Shown here: piece by piece, positions 39,301 through 47,644 of the stretch | Numbering within the stretch: the stretch's first letter is position 1 | Layout of the letters: each line of letters begins with the position of its first letter | Assembly: GCA_024763035.1 (NCBI GenBank) | Contig: JANTGG010000003.1 | Coordinates: forward strand, 20,574 to 84,573 | DNA length: 64,000 nt | Origin: Desulfocapsa sp. | Lineage (GTDB): Bacteria; Desulfobacterota; Desulfobulbia; Desulfobulbales; Desulfocapsaceae | Direction of reading: 5' to 3' | Notes under the pieces: generated by a model | What the model was told of the DNA's origin: nothing | The model's input: only the letters and a program-made list of their open reading frames with translations | Database searches by the model: none | Translations under genes and position numbers: made by a program

Positions 39301-42300
39301 AGCGGCAAGATCGACCGCCACGCTCTGCCCGCACCGGATCAGCCTGCCCAGCCGGATTATCTTCCCCCGGCAACGCCTCTGGAAACTGAAATGACAGAAA
39401 TCTGGCAGGAGTTACTGGGAGTGAGCCGGGTGGGAGTAAGCGATAATTTCTTTGATCTGGGAGGTCATTCGCTCCTTGCCATGCAGCTGGTCTCACGCCT
39501 GCGAGACAGTTTCGGGGTGGAAATCAACCTGCGTCTGATCTTCGAGACTCCCACCCCGGCAGCTCTGGTAAAGCTTATTGAACAGACACAGGAGCAGGAG
39601 GAACAACCGGCAATCACCCCCCTTGCACCCGGTGCTCCTCTGCAGCTCTCCTTTATGCAGCAGCGCCTCTGGTTTCTGGATCAGATGGAAGGGGACAGCT
39701 CTGTCTACAGCATGCCTGCCGCCTTTCATATTGAGGGGAATGTCAACAGGGATGCCCTGCAAAAAAGTTTCCTCACCCTGACCGGGCGCCATGACAGTCT
39801 GCGTATGTCCTTTCCGGATATACAGGGAGAGGCAGCTGTCCGATTGATAGAACCCTACAGTCCCCTGACACATATTGATCTCAGCCAACTCCGGGAAAAG
39901 GATCAAAAAGATGAAATCCGCAGGCAAATCATCCGGCATCTGGAGAAGCCCTTTGATTTGGCAGCCGGCAGACTGCTTCGCGTGCAGCTGCTTCGTCTCT
40001 CTTCGCAACACCATATTCTCCTGTTTAATATGCACCATATCATCTCAGACGGCTGGTCTCTTGGCGTGCTGGTTGGAGAGCTGAAGGAACTCTATGAATC
40101 ATTTACAGAGAACAGAACTCCCTCCCTCCCCATGCTGCCCATCCAGTATCAGGATTTTGCCGGCTGGCAGCGTGAGTGGCTGAAAGGGGACAGCATTCAT
40201 AAACAACTGGACTACTGGAAGCAGCAGCTGACAGGTTGTCCACCGCTCCTCAACCTGCCAACCGATCGTCCACGACCGGACGTACAGACGCATCACGGGG
40301 ATCATTTTCTGCAAAACCTTGATGCTGAACTGGCTGACGGTCTCTCCAGTCTGGGAAAAAAAGAGGGCGTCAGTCTTTTTATGACCCTGCTTGGCGGATT
40401 TTCTCTCCTGCTCAGCCGCTACAGCGGTCAATCTGATATCTGTGTGGGAACACCCGTTGCCGGACGGGGTAATTCACAACTTGAGAAGCTGATCGGCTTT
40501 TTTGCCAATACCCTGGTACTGCGTACCCGGCTGGCAAAAGACAACACTGTGGCAGACATGCTGGCGCAGGTCCGGGAAACCTGCCTGGATGCCTATGCCA
40601 ACCAGGACACACCTTTTGAACAGGTAGTGGAGCACCTTAATCCCGAACGAAGTATGGGACACAGTCCGCTTTTTCAGGTCATGCTGGTTCTGCAGAACAC
40701 TCCCATGCAGAAACTTGCCCTCTCCGATGTATCCATGAGCCCCATGGATCTGCAGCTCTCCACCGCCAAATTCGACATCACACTCAGTGTTGAGGAAAAA
40801 ACAGAGGGACTGGCACTGGACTGGGAGTACAACACCGATCTGTTCAACCGGGAAACCGTGGAACGTATGGCGGACCATTTTCAGATCCTTCTGCAGGGAA
40901 TCGCTGCCGGTAAGCAGCAGAAAATTGGTACACTCCCCATGCTCTCGACCGCAGAACAGGCAGTCCTGCGACAATGGAACAACACCCGTGCTCCGTTTCC
41001 CATGGAAAAGACCCTGGTCGATCTCTTTGAGGATATGGCAGCAGCACACCCGCAATCAGACGCTGTGGTTTTTGAGGATAGCCGGCTGCGTTACGATGAG
41101 CTCGATCAGCTGAGTAACCACCTTGCCCACAGACTTGTGGAAGCGGGTGTCGGAGCAGATGTCCTCGTTGTGGTCTGTCTGGAACGCTCCCCTGCGATGA
41201 TCGTCTCCATCCTCGCCGTGTGGAAGGCGGGAGGCGGATATGTGCCGGTTGATCCCGGATACCCTGAAGAACGACTTTCCTATATGTTTGACGACAGTCG
41301 GGCAGCGGTCATCATCACCACAGAAACACTGCTTCCAGACCTGCCGGAATCCCGGGCTGCTGTACTCTGTGTGGATCTTGACAAACTGCACAGTGCCCCG
41401 GCACCACCAGCAATACCCCGCAACCCCAACAGTCTTGCATATATGATCTACACCTCCGGCTCCACCGGAAAGCCAAAAGGGGTGTGCTGCGGACACAGCG
41501 GAGTGATCAACCTCTTTAGCGATTTTCAAAAAAGAGCCCCCATTGAAGCCGAAACAGCGTGCAGTTTCTGGACAAGTCTCAGTTTTGATGTGTCTGTCTA
41601 TGAAATGTTCACCCCTTTAACGCTTGGTGCCAGCCTGCATATCGTCCCGGAGGAGGTGCGCAGCGATGGTGCTGCATTCTGCCGCTGGCTGGACAGTGCA
41701 AAAATAGCCAGTGCCTATATACCTCCCTTTATGCTCAGTGATTTTGCCGCCTGGCTGAAAGAAAATCCGGGACAGTCCAGTCTGCACAGGATGCTGGTGG
41801 GAGTAGAACCCATTGAGGAGGAGCTGCTCGCCTCCTTTATGCAGCAGATCCCCGGTCTGCAGGTCATTAACGGCTACGGTCCCACCGAGGCAACCATCTG
41901 TTCCACCCTCTATTCGGTGGATGGACAAACATTTGGCAGGGGCAGAACTCCCATCGGCAAAGCGGTGCAGAACAGCGATCTCTATGTTCTTGACTCCAAC
42001 CGGCAACAGGTTCCAATAAATGTTCCGGGAGAGTTGTATATCGGCGGTACTGGACTTGCCCGAGGCTACTGGCAGCGGGATGATCTCACCGCGAAAAGTT
42101 TTCTCAGCAGCCCCTTCTTTATGGACGGAGGTTCCCCCAGATTGTACCGCACCGGGGACATGGTCCGATGGCGGGAAGACGGGAACCTTGAGTTTATGGG
42201 ACGCATCGACAACCAGGTAAAAGTACGCGGCTTTCGCATTGAACTTGGTGAAGTTGAATCTGCAGTCATGCAGTCCGGTGTGGTGCATGATACCGTGGTT

Positions 42301-43959
42301 GTTGCACGAAAGGTGGGGGCAGGTACAAAACAACTGGTCGCCTATGTGGCAACCGGCTCTCCTGTGGCTGACGGGAAGGCTGCAGAACAGTTACGGGAAT
42401 TTCTCAGCACCCGCCTCCCCGAATATATGGTTCCTTCCGTTATTGTGGAACTGGAGGCTCTCCCCCTTGGTCCCAACGGGAAGCTGGATCGAAAAGCCCT
42501 GCCCGAACCGGGACAGGTAGCCGGAAAGAAATATGCTGCTCCCGAAACTGCCCTGGAACAGGAACTGGCAGGGATGTGGCAGGAGTTACTGGAAGTAGAT
42601 CGTATTGGTCTTGATGACAATTTCTTTGACCTCGGCGGTCATTCACTGCTCACCGTGCGTATTATTGCAGGAATAAGGGAAAGCCGGAACAGAACGGTGA
42701 GTCTCGATGATTTTTTCAAAAACCCAACCATTCGGGGACTGGCAGCAGTAGTTTCCGGTGACAGCAGCACCGATACTCCACTTGACCTCGCACAGGAGGC
42801 AGTGCTTGCCCCTGAAATAAGCGGCAGGGGAGATGAGGGGTCAACAACACTTGCGGCAGCTGAAAATATCTTTATCACAGGAGTTACCGGCTTTGTGGGT
42901 GCATTTCTTCTTAAAGAGCTTCTTAACAGTACCACAGCAGACATCCACTGCCTGGTTCGGGCACAGTCTGCAGAACAGGGGCTCGCCAGAATCTGTGACG
43001 GATTACAATCATATAAACTCTGGGATGCGAGGGATAAAGGGAGAATCCTTGCCGTTCCCGGTGATCTGGCGGAACCGGGGCTTGGCATTGAAACGGAACG
43101 CCTGCGGCAGCTGGAATCTGATATTGATACTATCTTTCATAACGGAGCACTGGTTCACCACATGCTGCCCTATGAAAATTTAAAGGCTGCCAATGTGGAA
43201 GGAACCCATGAGGTGCTGCGTCTGGCGACCTGCGGAAAAAGCAAAGCTGTTCATTTTATCTCAACTCTGAACGTCTTCTCCTCATCAATCGGCCATATCA
43301 CCTGCTCTGAAACCACTCCCATAGAAAAGGAAATCCACTATCCCTCTGCCGGCTATCCCGCCAGTAAATGGGTTTCGGAAAAACTGATCGCCATGGCCGG
43401 GAAACGGGCAGTACCTGTCAGTATCTATCGTCTGGGACTGGTTGCAGCAGACAGTACAAGCGGTGCCTGCGGCGGCAGTGACCATATGGATCTTTTTGTC
43501 CGCACATGTGTCAAACTCGGATGCTATCCGGGTGGTCTCCCGCCTGCTCAGGTTATTCCGGTGAACATTCTGGCATCTTCCATCGTCGCCCTTGCCGGCA
43601 ATCCGGAGATGTCCGGGAAGGTGTTTCATCTCTTTAACCCGGAAACGGTTTCACCGGACTGGATCCTGGCACAATACCGGCGTGATGGACAGGAACTTGA
43701 AAAAATAGCCGCCGATGAGTGGTTCGCTCTGGTCGAAAAAACAATGGACGGCAGCGCCCCCCTGCCCATTATGCCCTACCTCCCCATGTACCGGGAAATC
43801 GTTCAGGCACACCGGGATCAGGAAACGGATCAACCTGCCCTCTACGAGTGTGAAACGACCTGTGAACAATTACAAAAATGCGGTCTCGAATATACTCCCA
43901 TGACGGGTGATGTGCTCAATCACTACTTCTCCTTTCTCAAAGAGAGGGGACTGTTATGA
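36394..43959 (+). CDS. NRPS: C-A-PCP-C-A-PCP-thioester reductase (TD)
   Basis: HHIITDG and HHIISDG C motifs; two A domains (YVIYTSGSTGKPKGVM, YMIYTSGSTGKPKGVC; YGPTEAT; YKTGDLV/YRTGDMV); PCPs DNFFDLGGHSLLAM / DNFFDLGGHSLLTV; C-terminal NAD(P)-dependent reductase IFITGVTGFVGAFLLKELL with YPASKW. Confidence 0.97.
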   Translation: MTAHTIGTDTAAIKYAPLTFSQQSLWMLEQVGEGKCTYNVGWVLHFKGELDLSVLNDSFHHLITRHCSLRTVFSAEGAEPMQVILPTIPFHIPSRSLLDLPRDEQREEIEKAFGREVNTPFDLANGPLLRCTLLHTAPDEHYLVMGIHHIITDGWSMVVLLKELAHIYQHLSQGKEPELPELPLSYEEYSVQQAAASPESVSPKGFAYWQKQLAAPLAKVELPTDFPRTTPLVEHGGRCFFQISGETEQKIKEACKKEKVTPYMYLLTVFKVLLHRYTAQNDLMVGTPVANRGQRELFNMFGFFVNVLVLRSDYGGDISFSEALSREKETVISGMRHMDVPLGSLVKKIQPARSSGFSQIFQVMFVMQNVPIPEYSFGDVVMTPTNVNYLDIPEYGWIHADTGWSEFDLTLELSTHDSGMVGAFEYNSTLFKRSSIETLQQRFSLLLDSVLNDSSTKLSALDFLLPEEKTLLKEWNNTAVEFDTRKTIIDLFAEQVQRTPDAVALVFEGAELSYRELDQQSNRLARYLRENGVTTDILVAICLERSLEMVISLLAVLKSGGAYVPLDASYPEDRLAYMLKDSNAPVIISSSRLLARLPEHTAVVVDVDAPQEWPADISPLSPAAETTPDSLAYVIYTSGSTGKPKGVMISRRAISNHMHWIITEHVICEQDAVLQKTPFSFDASVWEFYATLLTGGRLVIAKPGGHQDPEYMCRTIQEQGVSILQLVPSVLGLMLEQQAFKQCSSLRRVFCGGEPLAVKLVEKFYTLLENARLINLYGPTEATIDATSSLCLPNTGQVSIGKPVANCQAYVLDANRCLLPVGVPGELYLAGAGLARGYLNKPELTEAAFVEIQLDGHDSPIRLYKTGDLVCWLEDGNLQYIGRSDHQIKLRGFRIELGEIEDAITASALVQENVVVVDGEGSSRRLVAYIRTNEREPVADRIQEILHRSLPDYMVPDIIVELESMPHSASGKIDRHALPAPDQPAQPDYLPPATPLETEMTEIWQELLGVSRVGVSDNFFDLGGHSLLAMQLVSRLRDSFGVEINLRLIFETPTPAALVKLIEQTQEQEEQPAITPLAPGAPLQLSFMQQRLWFLDQMEGDSSVYSMPAAFHIEGNVNRDALQKSFLTLTGRHDSLRMSFPDIQGEAAVRLIEPYSPLTHIDLSQLREKDQKDEIRRQIIRHLEKPFDLAAGRLLRVQLLRLSSQHHILLFNMHHIISDGWSLGVLVGELKELYESFTENRTPSLPMLPIQYQDFAGWQREWLKGDSIHKQLDYWKQQLTGCPPLLNLPTDRPRPDVQTHHGDHFLQNLDAELADGLSSLGKKEGVSLFMTLLGGFSLLLSRYSGQSDICVGTPVAGRGNSQLEKLIGFFANTLVLRTRLAKDNTVADMLAQVRETCLDAYANQDTPFEQVVEHLNPERSMGHSPLFQVMLVLQNTPMQKLALSDVSMSPMDLQLSTAKFDITLSVEEKTEGLALDWEYNTDLFNRETVERMADHFQILLQGIAAGKQQKIGTLPMLSTAEQAVLRQWNNTRAPFPMEKTLVDLFEDMAAAHPQSDAVVFEDSRLRYDELDQLSNHLAHRLVEAGVGADVLVVVCLERSPAMIVSILAVWKAGGGYVPVDPGYPEERLSYMFDDSRAAVIITTETLLPDLPESRAAVLCVDLDKLHSAPAPPAIPRNPNSLAYMIYTSGSTGKPKGVCCGHSGVINLFSDFQKRAPIEAETACSFWTSLSFDVSVYEMFTPLTLGASLHIVPEEVRSDGAAFCRWLDSAKIASAYIPPFMLSDFAAWLKENPGQSSLHRMLVGVEPIEEELLASFMQQIPGLQVINGYGPTEATICSTLYSVDGQTFGRGRTPIGKAVQNSDLYVLDSNRQQVPINVPGELYIGGTGLARGYWQRDDLTAKSFLSSPFFMDGGSPRLYRTGDMVRWREDGNLEFMGRIDNQVKVRGFRIELGEVESAVMQSGVVHDTVVVARKVGAGTKQLVAYVATGSPVADGKAAEQLREFLSTRLPEYMVPSVIVELEALPLGPNGKLDRKALPEPGQVAGKKYAAPETALEQELAGMWQELLEVDRIGLDDNFFDLGGHSLLTVRIIAGIRESRNRTVSLDDFFKNPTIRGLAAVVSGDSSTDTPLDLAQEAVLAPEISGRGDEGSTTLAAAENIFITGVTGFVGAFLLKELLNSTTADIHCLVRAQSAEQGLARICDGLQSYKLWDARDKGRILAVPGDLAEPGLGIETERLRQLESDIDTIFHNGALVHHMLPYENLKAANVEGTHEVLRLATCGKSKAVHFISTLNVFSSSIGHITCSETTPIEKEIHYPSAGYPASKWVSEKLIAMAGKRAVPVSIYRLGLVAADSTSGACGGSDHMDLFVRTCVKLGCYPGGLPPAQVIPVNILASSIVALAGNPEMSGKVFHLFNPETVSPDWILAQYRRDGQELEKIAADEWFALVEKTMDGSAPLPIMPYLPMYREIVQAHRDQETDQPALYECETTCEQLQKCGLEYTPMTGDVLNHYFSFLKERGLL

Positions 43960-45278
43960 CAGCCCAGTTTGCGGGCAGTGCAGAAGAGGCAGCCGCACAG
44001 CACAACCGTCAATGCGGAGGGACGGAACAGCTGTTTAAGGATGTGGTGGCTGTGACCGTTATCGACTTTGAAGGAGCAGTTGATTTTCAACATCTGAACC
44101 GTGCCTTAAACCGGGTGCTGAAAGAAAACCCTCTTCTCGCCTGCCGTATGAGCGGCAGGGGGCGGAACTTCTTTTTTCGTCACGATAAAGAGATAGAAAA
44201 TATTTTAAACAAAAAGAGTGTTGCTGATGAGAAGGGAAAATGTTCCTTTATTGAACAGACTCTCTCTATAAAGTTTCCTGCCGGTGACCCCCTGATTACC
44301 TGTACACTGCTCTTCACCACGGACAGTCAGCACTATACACTGGTGGCAGCGTTCAGCCATTCCATTTATGACGGTGTCTCCCTCAGCCACTTTGTCAACA
44401 CGCTCCTGGCTGCCTACGGGACGGAACACACCGCTCACTACAGCATCTGCCGTCCGCTGGAAGAACAGATACTGCGAAAAAAAACCTTTAGCGATTTGAA
44501 AGCATTCCTGCAAAGGGAATTAACATTTAGAAGGGCAGGGCGGGCAGGGTTCCCCTTCCAGGAGACGGCACCCCCGGCAAAAAGATCCACAAAATCAATA
44601 TACAAACGAATATCCAAGGAGTTAACAAAAAACATAGCCCTTGCCAGCCGCAAGGCGCGCACAACTCCCCACGGAGCCATCATGGCAGCCATGCTCTTTG
44701 CCCTGGCAAAACAGCTACCGGAGAACAGGAAAGCTTTTACCATGGCAAACAATGTGGATATGCGGGCAGCCAACAAGATTCCCATGGAACAGATGGGCGT
44801 GTATGTGTCGGTTATCAACAGTCTTGTTCCCGTTGAACACAATACGGAATTCTGGAAACTTGCCAAGGAGTGCCGAAAGAATTTAAGCCGGGACGGTAAA
44901 AAGAATATGCCGGGAATGGCTGCATTTATCTATGCAAAGCTTGCAAAATTCACCCCGAAATGGATAGAAAACAAGGTAAAAAAAGGTTCCACCATGGGAC
45001 GGGTAAATGACCTCTGCATCTCCAACCTCGGCACTGTCAAGATAACAGAAGCGGAGAACGGACTCAGGGTAAAAAACATTATCTCCAATGTGGCAATCCA
45101 TGAAATAGGGGCTGATTTTGGTTTAATTCCCATCGATTTCAGGGGTCGTACGGGGTTTAATCTCCTCTACACGGCTCCACTCACCTCCACCCCGATGGCT
45201 GAAACACTAATGGCTGATTTTTTGAATCTGCTGGAACAATGCACAAAAATGCACTCATTCCATCCCCTGCGCCAGTAG
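43956..45278 (+). CDS. second stand-alone condensation/PapA-like acyltransferase
   Basis: FSHSIYDGVSLSHFVNTLL (HxxxDG with first His replaced), ATG overlaps NRPS stop (ATGA-type coupling). Confidence 0.8.
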   Translation: MTAQFAGSAEEAAAQHNRQCGGTEQLFKDVVAVTVIDFEGAVDFQHLNRALNRVLKENPLLACRMSGRGRNFFFRHDKEIENILNKKSVADEKGKCSFIEQTLSIKFPAGDPLITCTLLFTTDSQHYTLVAAFSHSIYDGVSLSHFVNTLLAAYGTEHTAHYSICRPLEEQILRKKTFSDLKAFLQRELTFRRAGRAGFPFQETAPPAKRSTKSIYKRISKELTKNIALASRKARTTPHGAIMAAMLFALAKQLPENRKAFTMANNVDMRAANKIPMEQMGVYVSVINSLVPVEHNTEFWKLAKECRKNLSRDGKKNMPGMAAFIYAKLAKFTPKWIENKVKKGSTMGRVNDLCISNLGTVKITEAENGLRVKNIISNVAIHEIGADFGLIPIDFRGRTGFNLLYTAPLTSTPMAETLMADFLNLLEQCTKMHSFHPLRQ

Positions 45279-45326
45279 CTCACCCCAAACCACACAGTTC
45301 AGTACAATCGCAACAGAGCCGCAAAG

Positions 45327-47015
45327 TCATCCCAGCAGCATCTCCAGTTTTTCCTGCATATCTGCCAGACGCACAGGTTTTGCAATAAAAGCATCGGGTT
45401 TATTTTCCAGATCCTCATCCAGCGGCAGATCATCTTCTGAATACCCGCTTATCAGAAGAATGGGGATGGTGGGATCGATTTTCCGTATTTCCTGCATCGC
45501 CTCCACACCGTCCATCTCGGGCATGAGAATATCAAGAACGATGGCTCTCAGTTCTGTACCCCTGCGCACAAGCTCAACAGCCTCTATACCGTTTGCAGCT
45601 GTATAAACTGTGAACCCGAACTGTTCCAGCATCATCTGACCGGCAAGCAGAATAATAGGCTCGTCGTCAGCAAAGAGAATATTACCACCCATATTCGGCT
45701 TCGCCTCAACCGAGTTGCTCTCCTTCACAACATCTGTTACCTGCTTTGCCACAGGATTCAGCAGGGGAAACAGTACCCTGACGGTCGTTCCTTTGCCAAG
45801 GGTGGAATCAACAATAATTGCCCCGTGGTGCGCCTGCAGAATCCCCACAGTGAGGGCGAGACCTAGCCCCCTGCCGACAAATTTGGTGGTGTAGAAGGGT
45901 TCAAATATCTGGGACAAATTGCCGGCACTGATCCCGTGTCCGTTATCCTGAATCTGGAAATAGACATACATTCCTTCTTTCAGCTCTGCATCCTGAAAAG
46001 GCAGAGGAAATGAATCGACAGTGTAATGTTCCACTCCAAAAGTCACTTCGACCACTCCGCCCTCATTATCCAGAGACTCTATGGCATTGGTGAGGACACT
46101 CTCGATGACCTCTTTAATCTGGGTATCATCTCCGGAACAGTACAGGGAGTGATCGGGTGGAGAAAACCTGAGGGTGATGGATGTATCAAACTGCCCTTTC
46201 AACCCCGTTACACACTCCCGAACAAGATCGGAGAGAGACAACTCCTGCAGTTGCAAGGGTTTCTGCCCGACATAGGTGAGCATCATGGAACCGATACGGG
46301 ATGCTCCACTTGCAGCCTGAGCAGCATTAACCACCATCCTGTACTCATCAGAATCATCGGGGAGGGTGAGCGCCATCAGCTCGAGATTTCCCTGCACTGC
46401 CATCATGGCGTTGTTAAAACGATGGGCTATGGCTCCCGCCATGGTCTTCAAACTGTCCAGTTTTTTGAGCTGTTCCTGCTGCCTGATAACTTCCCTTCGT
46501 TCCTCCTCCCGTTTTATTTTCTTGGTGATATCAATAAAAATACCGTCAAAAACGATCTCATCTTCACGCAGGGTGGGAATGGAGTGACCCTCAAACCAGA
46601 TAATTTCACCGGATGGTTTGACATAGCGTCCCTTCCAGGTCCAGGGGATCTGTTTTTCAATCACCTCACGGATAGAATCAAACCAGAGCTGCTGGTCCTC
46701 CTCGTGGATATTTGCTGAAAAGGTCTGAAAATACAGCTCGGGGTCTTCAATAAACTCCAATCCGAAGATATCAAGCATCTTTGGACTGACATAGTGTACC
46801 CCGTTCTCACCACTCTTTTTTGCGTAAAACTGAAAAACAACACCGGGAACATTTTCGGTGATCGCCTGCATCTGTTCCTTTTGCTCCCTCAGATGCCGCG
46901 TCCGCTCCGCAACCTGCTCTTCAAGTTTATCCTTTACCCGGGCAAGCTTACGACTCTGCTCTTCCAGGTACGTTATTTTATCCCGTAAGCGGGTATTTGA
47001 TCTTCGTTCGTCCAT
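45327..47015 (-). CDS. PAS-containing hybrid sensor histidine kinase with receiver
   Basis: Coiled coil + PAS/PAC, H-box GAIAHRFNNAMMAVQGNLELM, N/G boxes (DNGHGI, GRGLGLALTVGI), REC domain with LDILMPEMDG. Start at internal ATG 47015. Confidence 0.92.
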   Translation of the reverse strand: MDERRSNTRLRDKITYLEEQSRKLARVKDKLEEQVAERTRHLREQKEQMQAITENVPGVVFQFYAKKSGENGVHYVSPKMLDIFGLEFIEDPELYFQTFSANIHEEDQQLWFDSIREVIEKQIPWTWKGRYVKPSGEIIWFEGHSIPTLREDEIVFDGIFIDITKKIKREEERREVIRQQEQLKKLDSLKTMAGAIAHRFNNAMMAVQGNLELMALTLPDDSDEYRMVVNAAQAASGASRIGSMMLTYVGQKPLQLQELSLSDLVRECVTGLKGQFDTSITLRFSPPDHSLYCSGDDTQIKEVIESVLTNAIESLDNEGGVVEVTFGVEHYTVDSFPLPFQDAELKEGMYVYFQIQDNGHGISAGNLSQIFEPFYTTKFVGRGLGLALTVGILQAHHGAIIVDSTLGKGTTVRVLFPLLNPVAKQVTDVVKESNSVEAKPNMGGNILFADDEPIILLAGQMMLEQFGFTVYTAANGIEAVELVRRGTELRAIVLDILMPEMDGVEAMQEIRKIDPTIPILLISGYSEDDLPLDEDLENKPDAFIAKPVRLADMQEKLEMLLG

Positions 47016-47196
47016 GGCTATATATTGAGTTACTCCTGAATCATACAGCAGAAAAAAAACACCTGCTTCCTGAATACCTGTGTATATACGACAACAAAAC
47101 ACAATCAAACACCGGTGATGTCTGCCCTTACAGCTTTCCAAGGGTAAAGCACTGATTACATACCCATATCATCGCATACATATTGCCCATCCCCAA

Positions 47197-47234
47197 ATAA
47201 AAAAAGCCCACAGCAACATTAATTGCTGTGGGCT
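47197..47234 (-). terminator. Rho-independent terminator for the tRNA-Ser genes
   Basis: Minus-strand CAGCCCACAGCAATTAATGTTGCTGTGGGCTTTTTTT. Confidence 0.85.
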
Positions 47235-47241
47235 GAATAAC

Positions 47242-47333
<92 letters not shown>

Positions 47334-47337
47334 AAAC

Positions 47338-47423
47338 TGGCGGAGGAAGTAGGATTCGAACCCACGGTACTTTCGTACAACGGTTTTCAAGACCGCCGCC
47401 TTAAACCACTCGGCCATTCCTCC
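47338..47423 (-). tRNA. tRNA-Ser(UGA)
   Basis: Acceptor GGAGGAA/TTCCTCC, anticodon loop CTTGAAA in GCGGT...ACCG stem, long variable arm, encoded CCA. Confidence 0.93.
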
Positions 47424-47552
47424 AGTCGTGATGACTTTCTACCATCTGAAAATAAAAGTGTCAATGATTTGAGAACGGGAGAGGTGGTCGACGGATACTT
47501 TTGTTTACCAATTTGTAAAAACAACACCACCAAAACCCACCAAAATAAAAAT

Positions 47553-47568
47553 TGTACATTTTTGTACA
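47553..47568. promoter_or_regulatory. TGT-N10-ACA palindrome (candidate NifA-type upstream activator site)
   Basis: TGTACATTTTTGTACA inside AAATTGTACA-TTTT-TGTACAATTT, 77 bp upstream of the NifA-like start. Confidence 0.45.
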
Positions 47569-47644
47569 ATTTTGTCGATTAATCTTTCCAAAGATGGTAA
47601 AGCAGTGACTGCAAAATAAAAATTATTCGGGATATGTACACCTA

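Noticed and set aside
47570-47644. Sigma-54 -24/-12 promoter for the NifA-like gene
   Set aside because: No GG-N10-GC arrangement with acceptable flanks; TGGTAAAGCAGTGACTGC has the wrong spacing.
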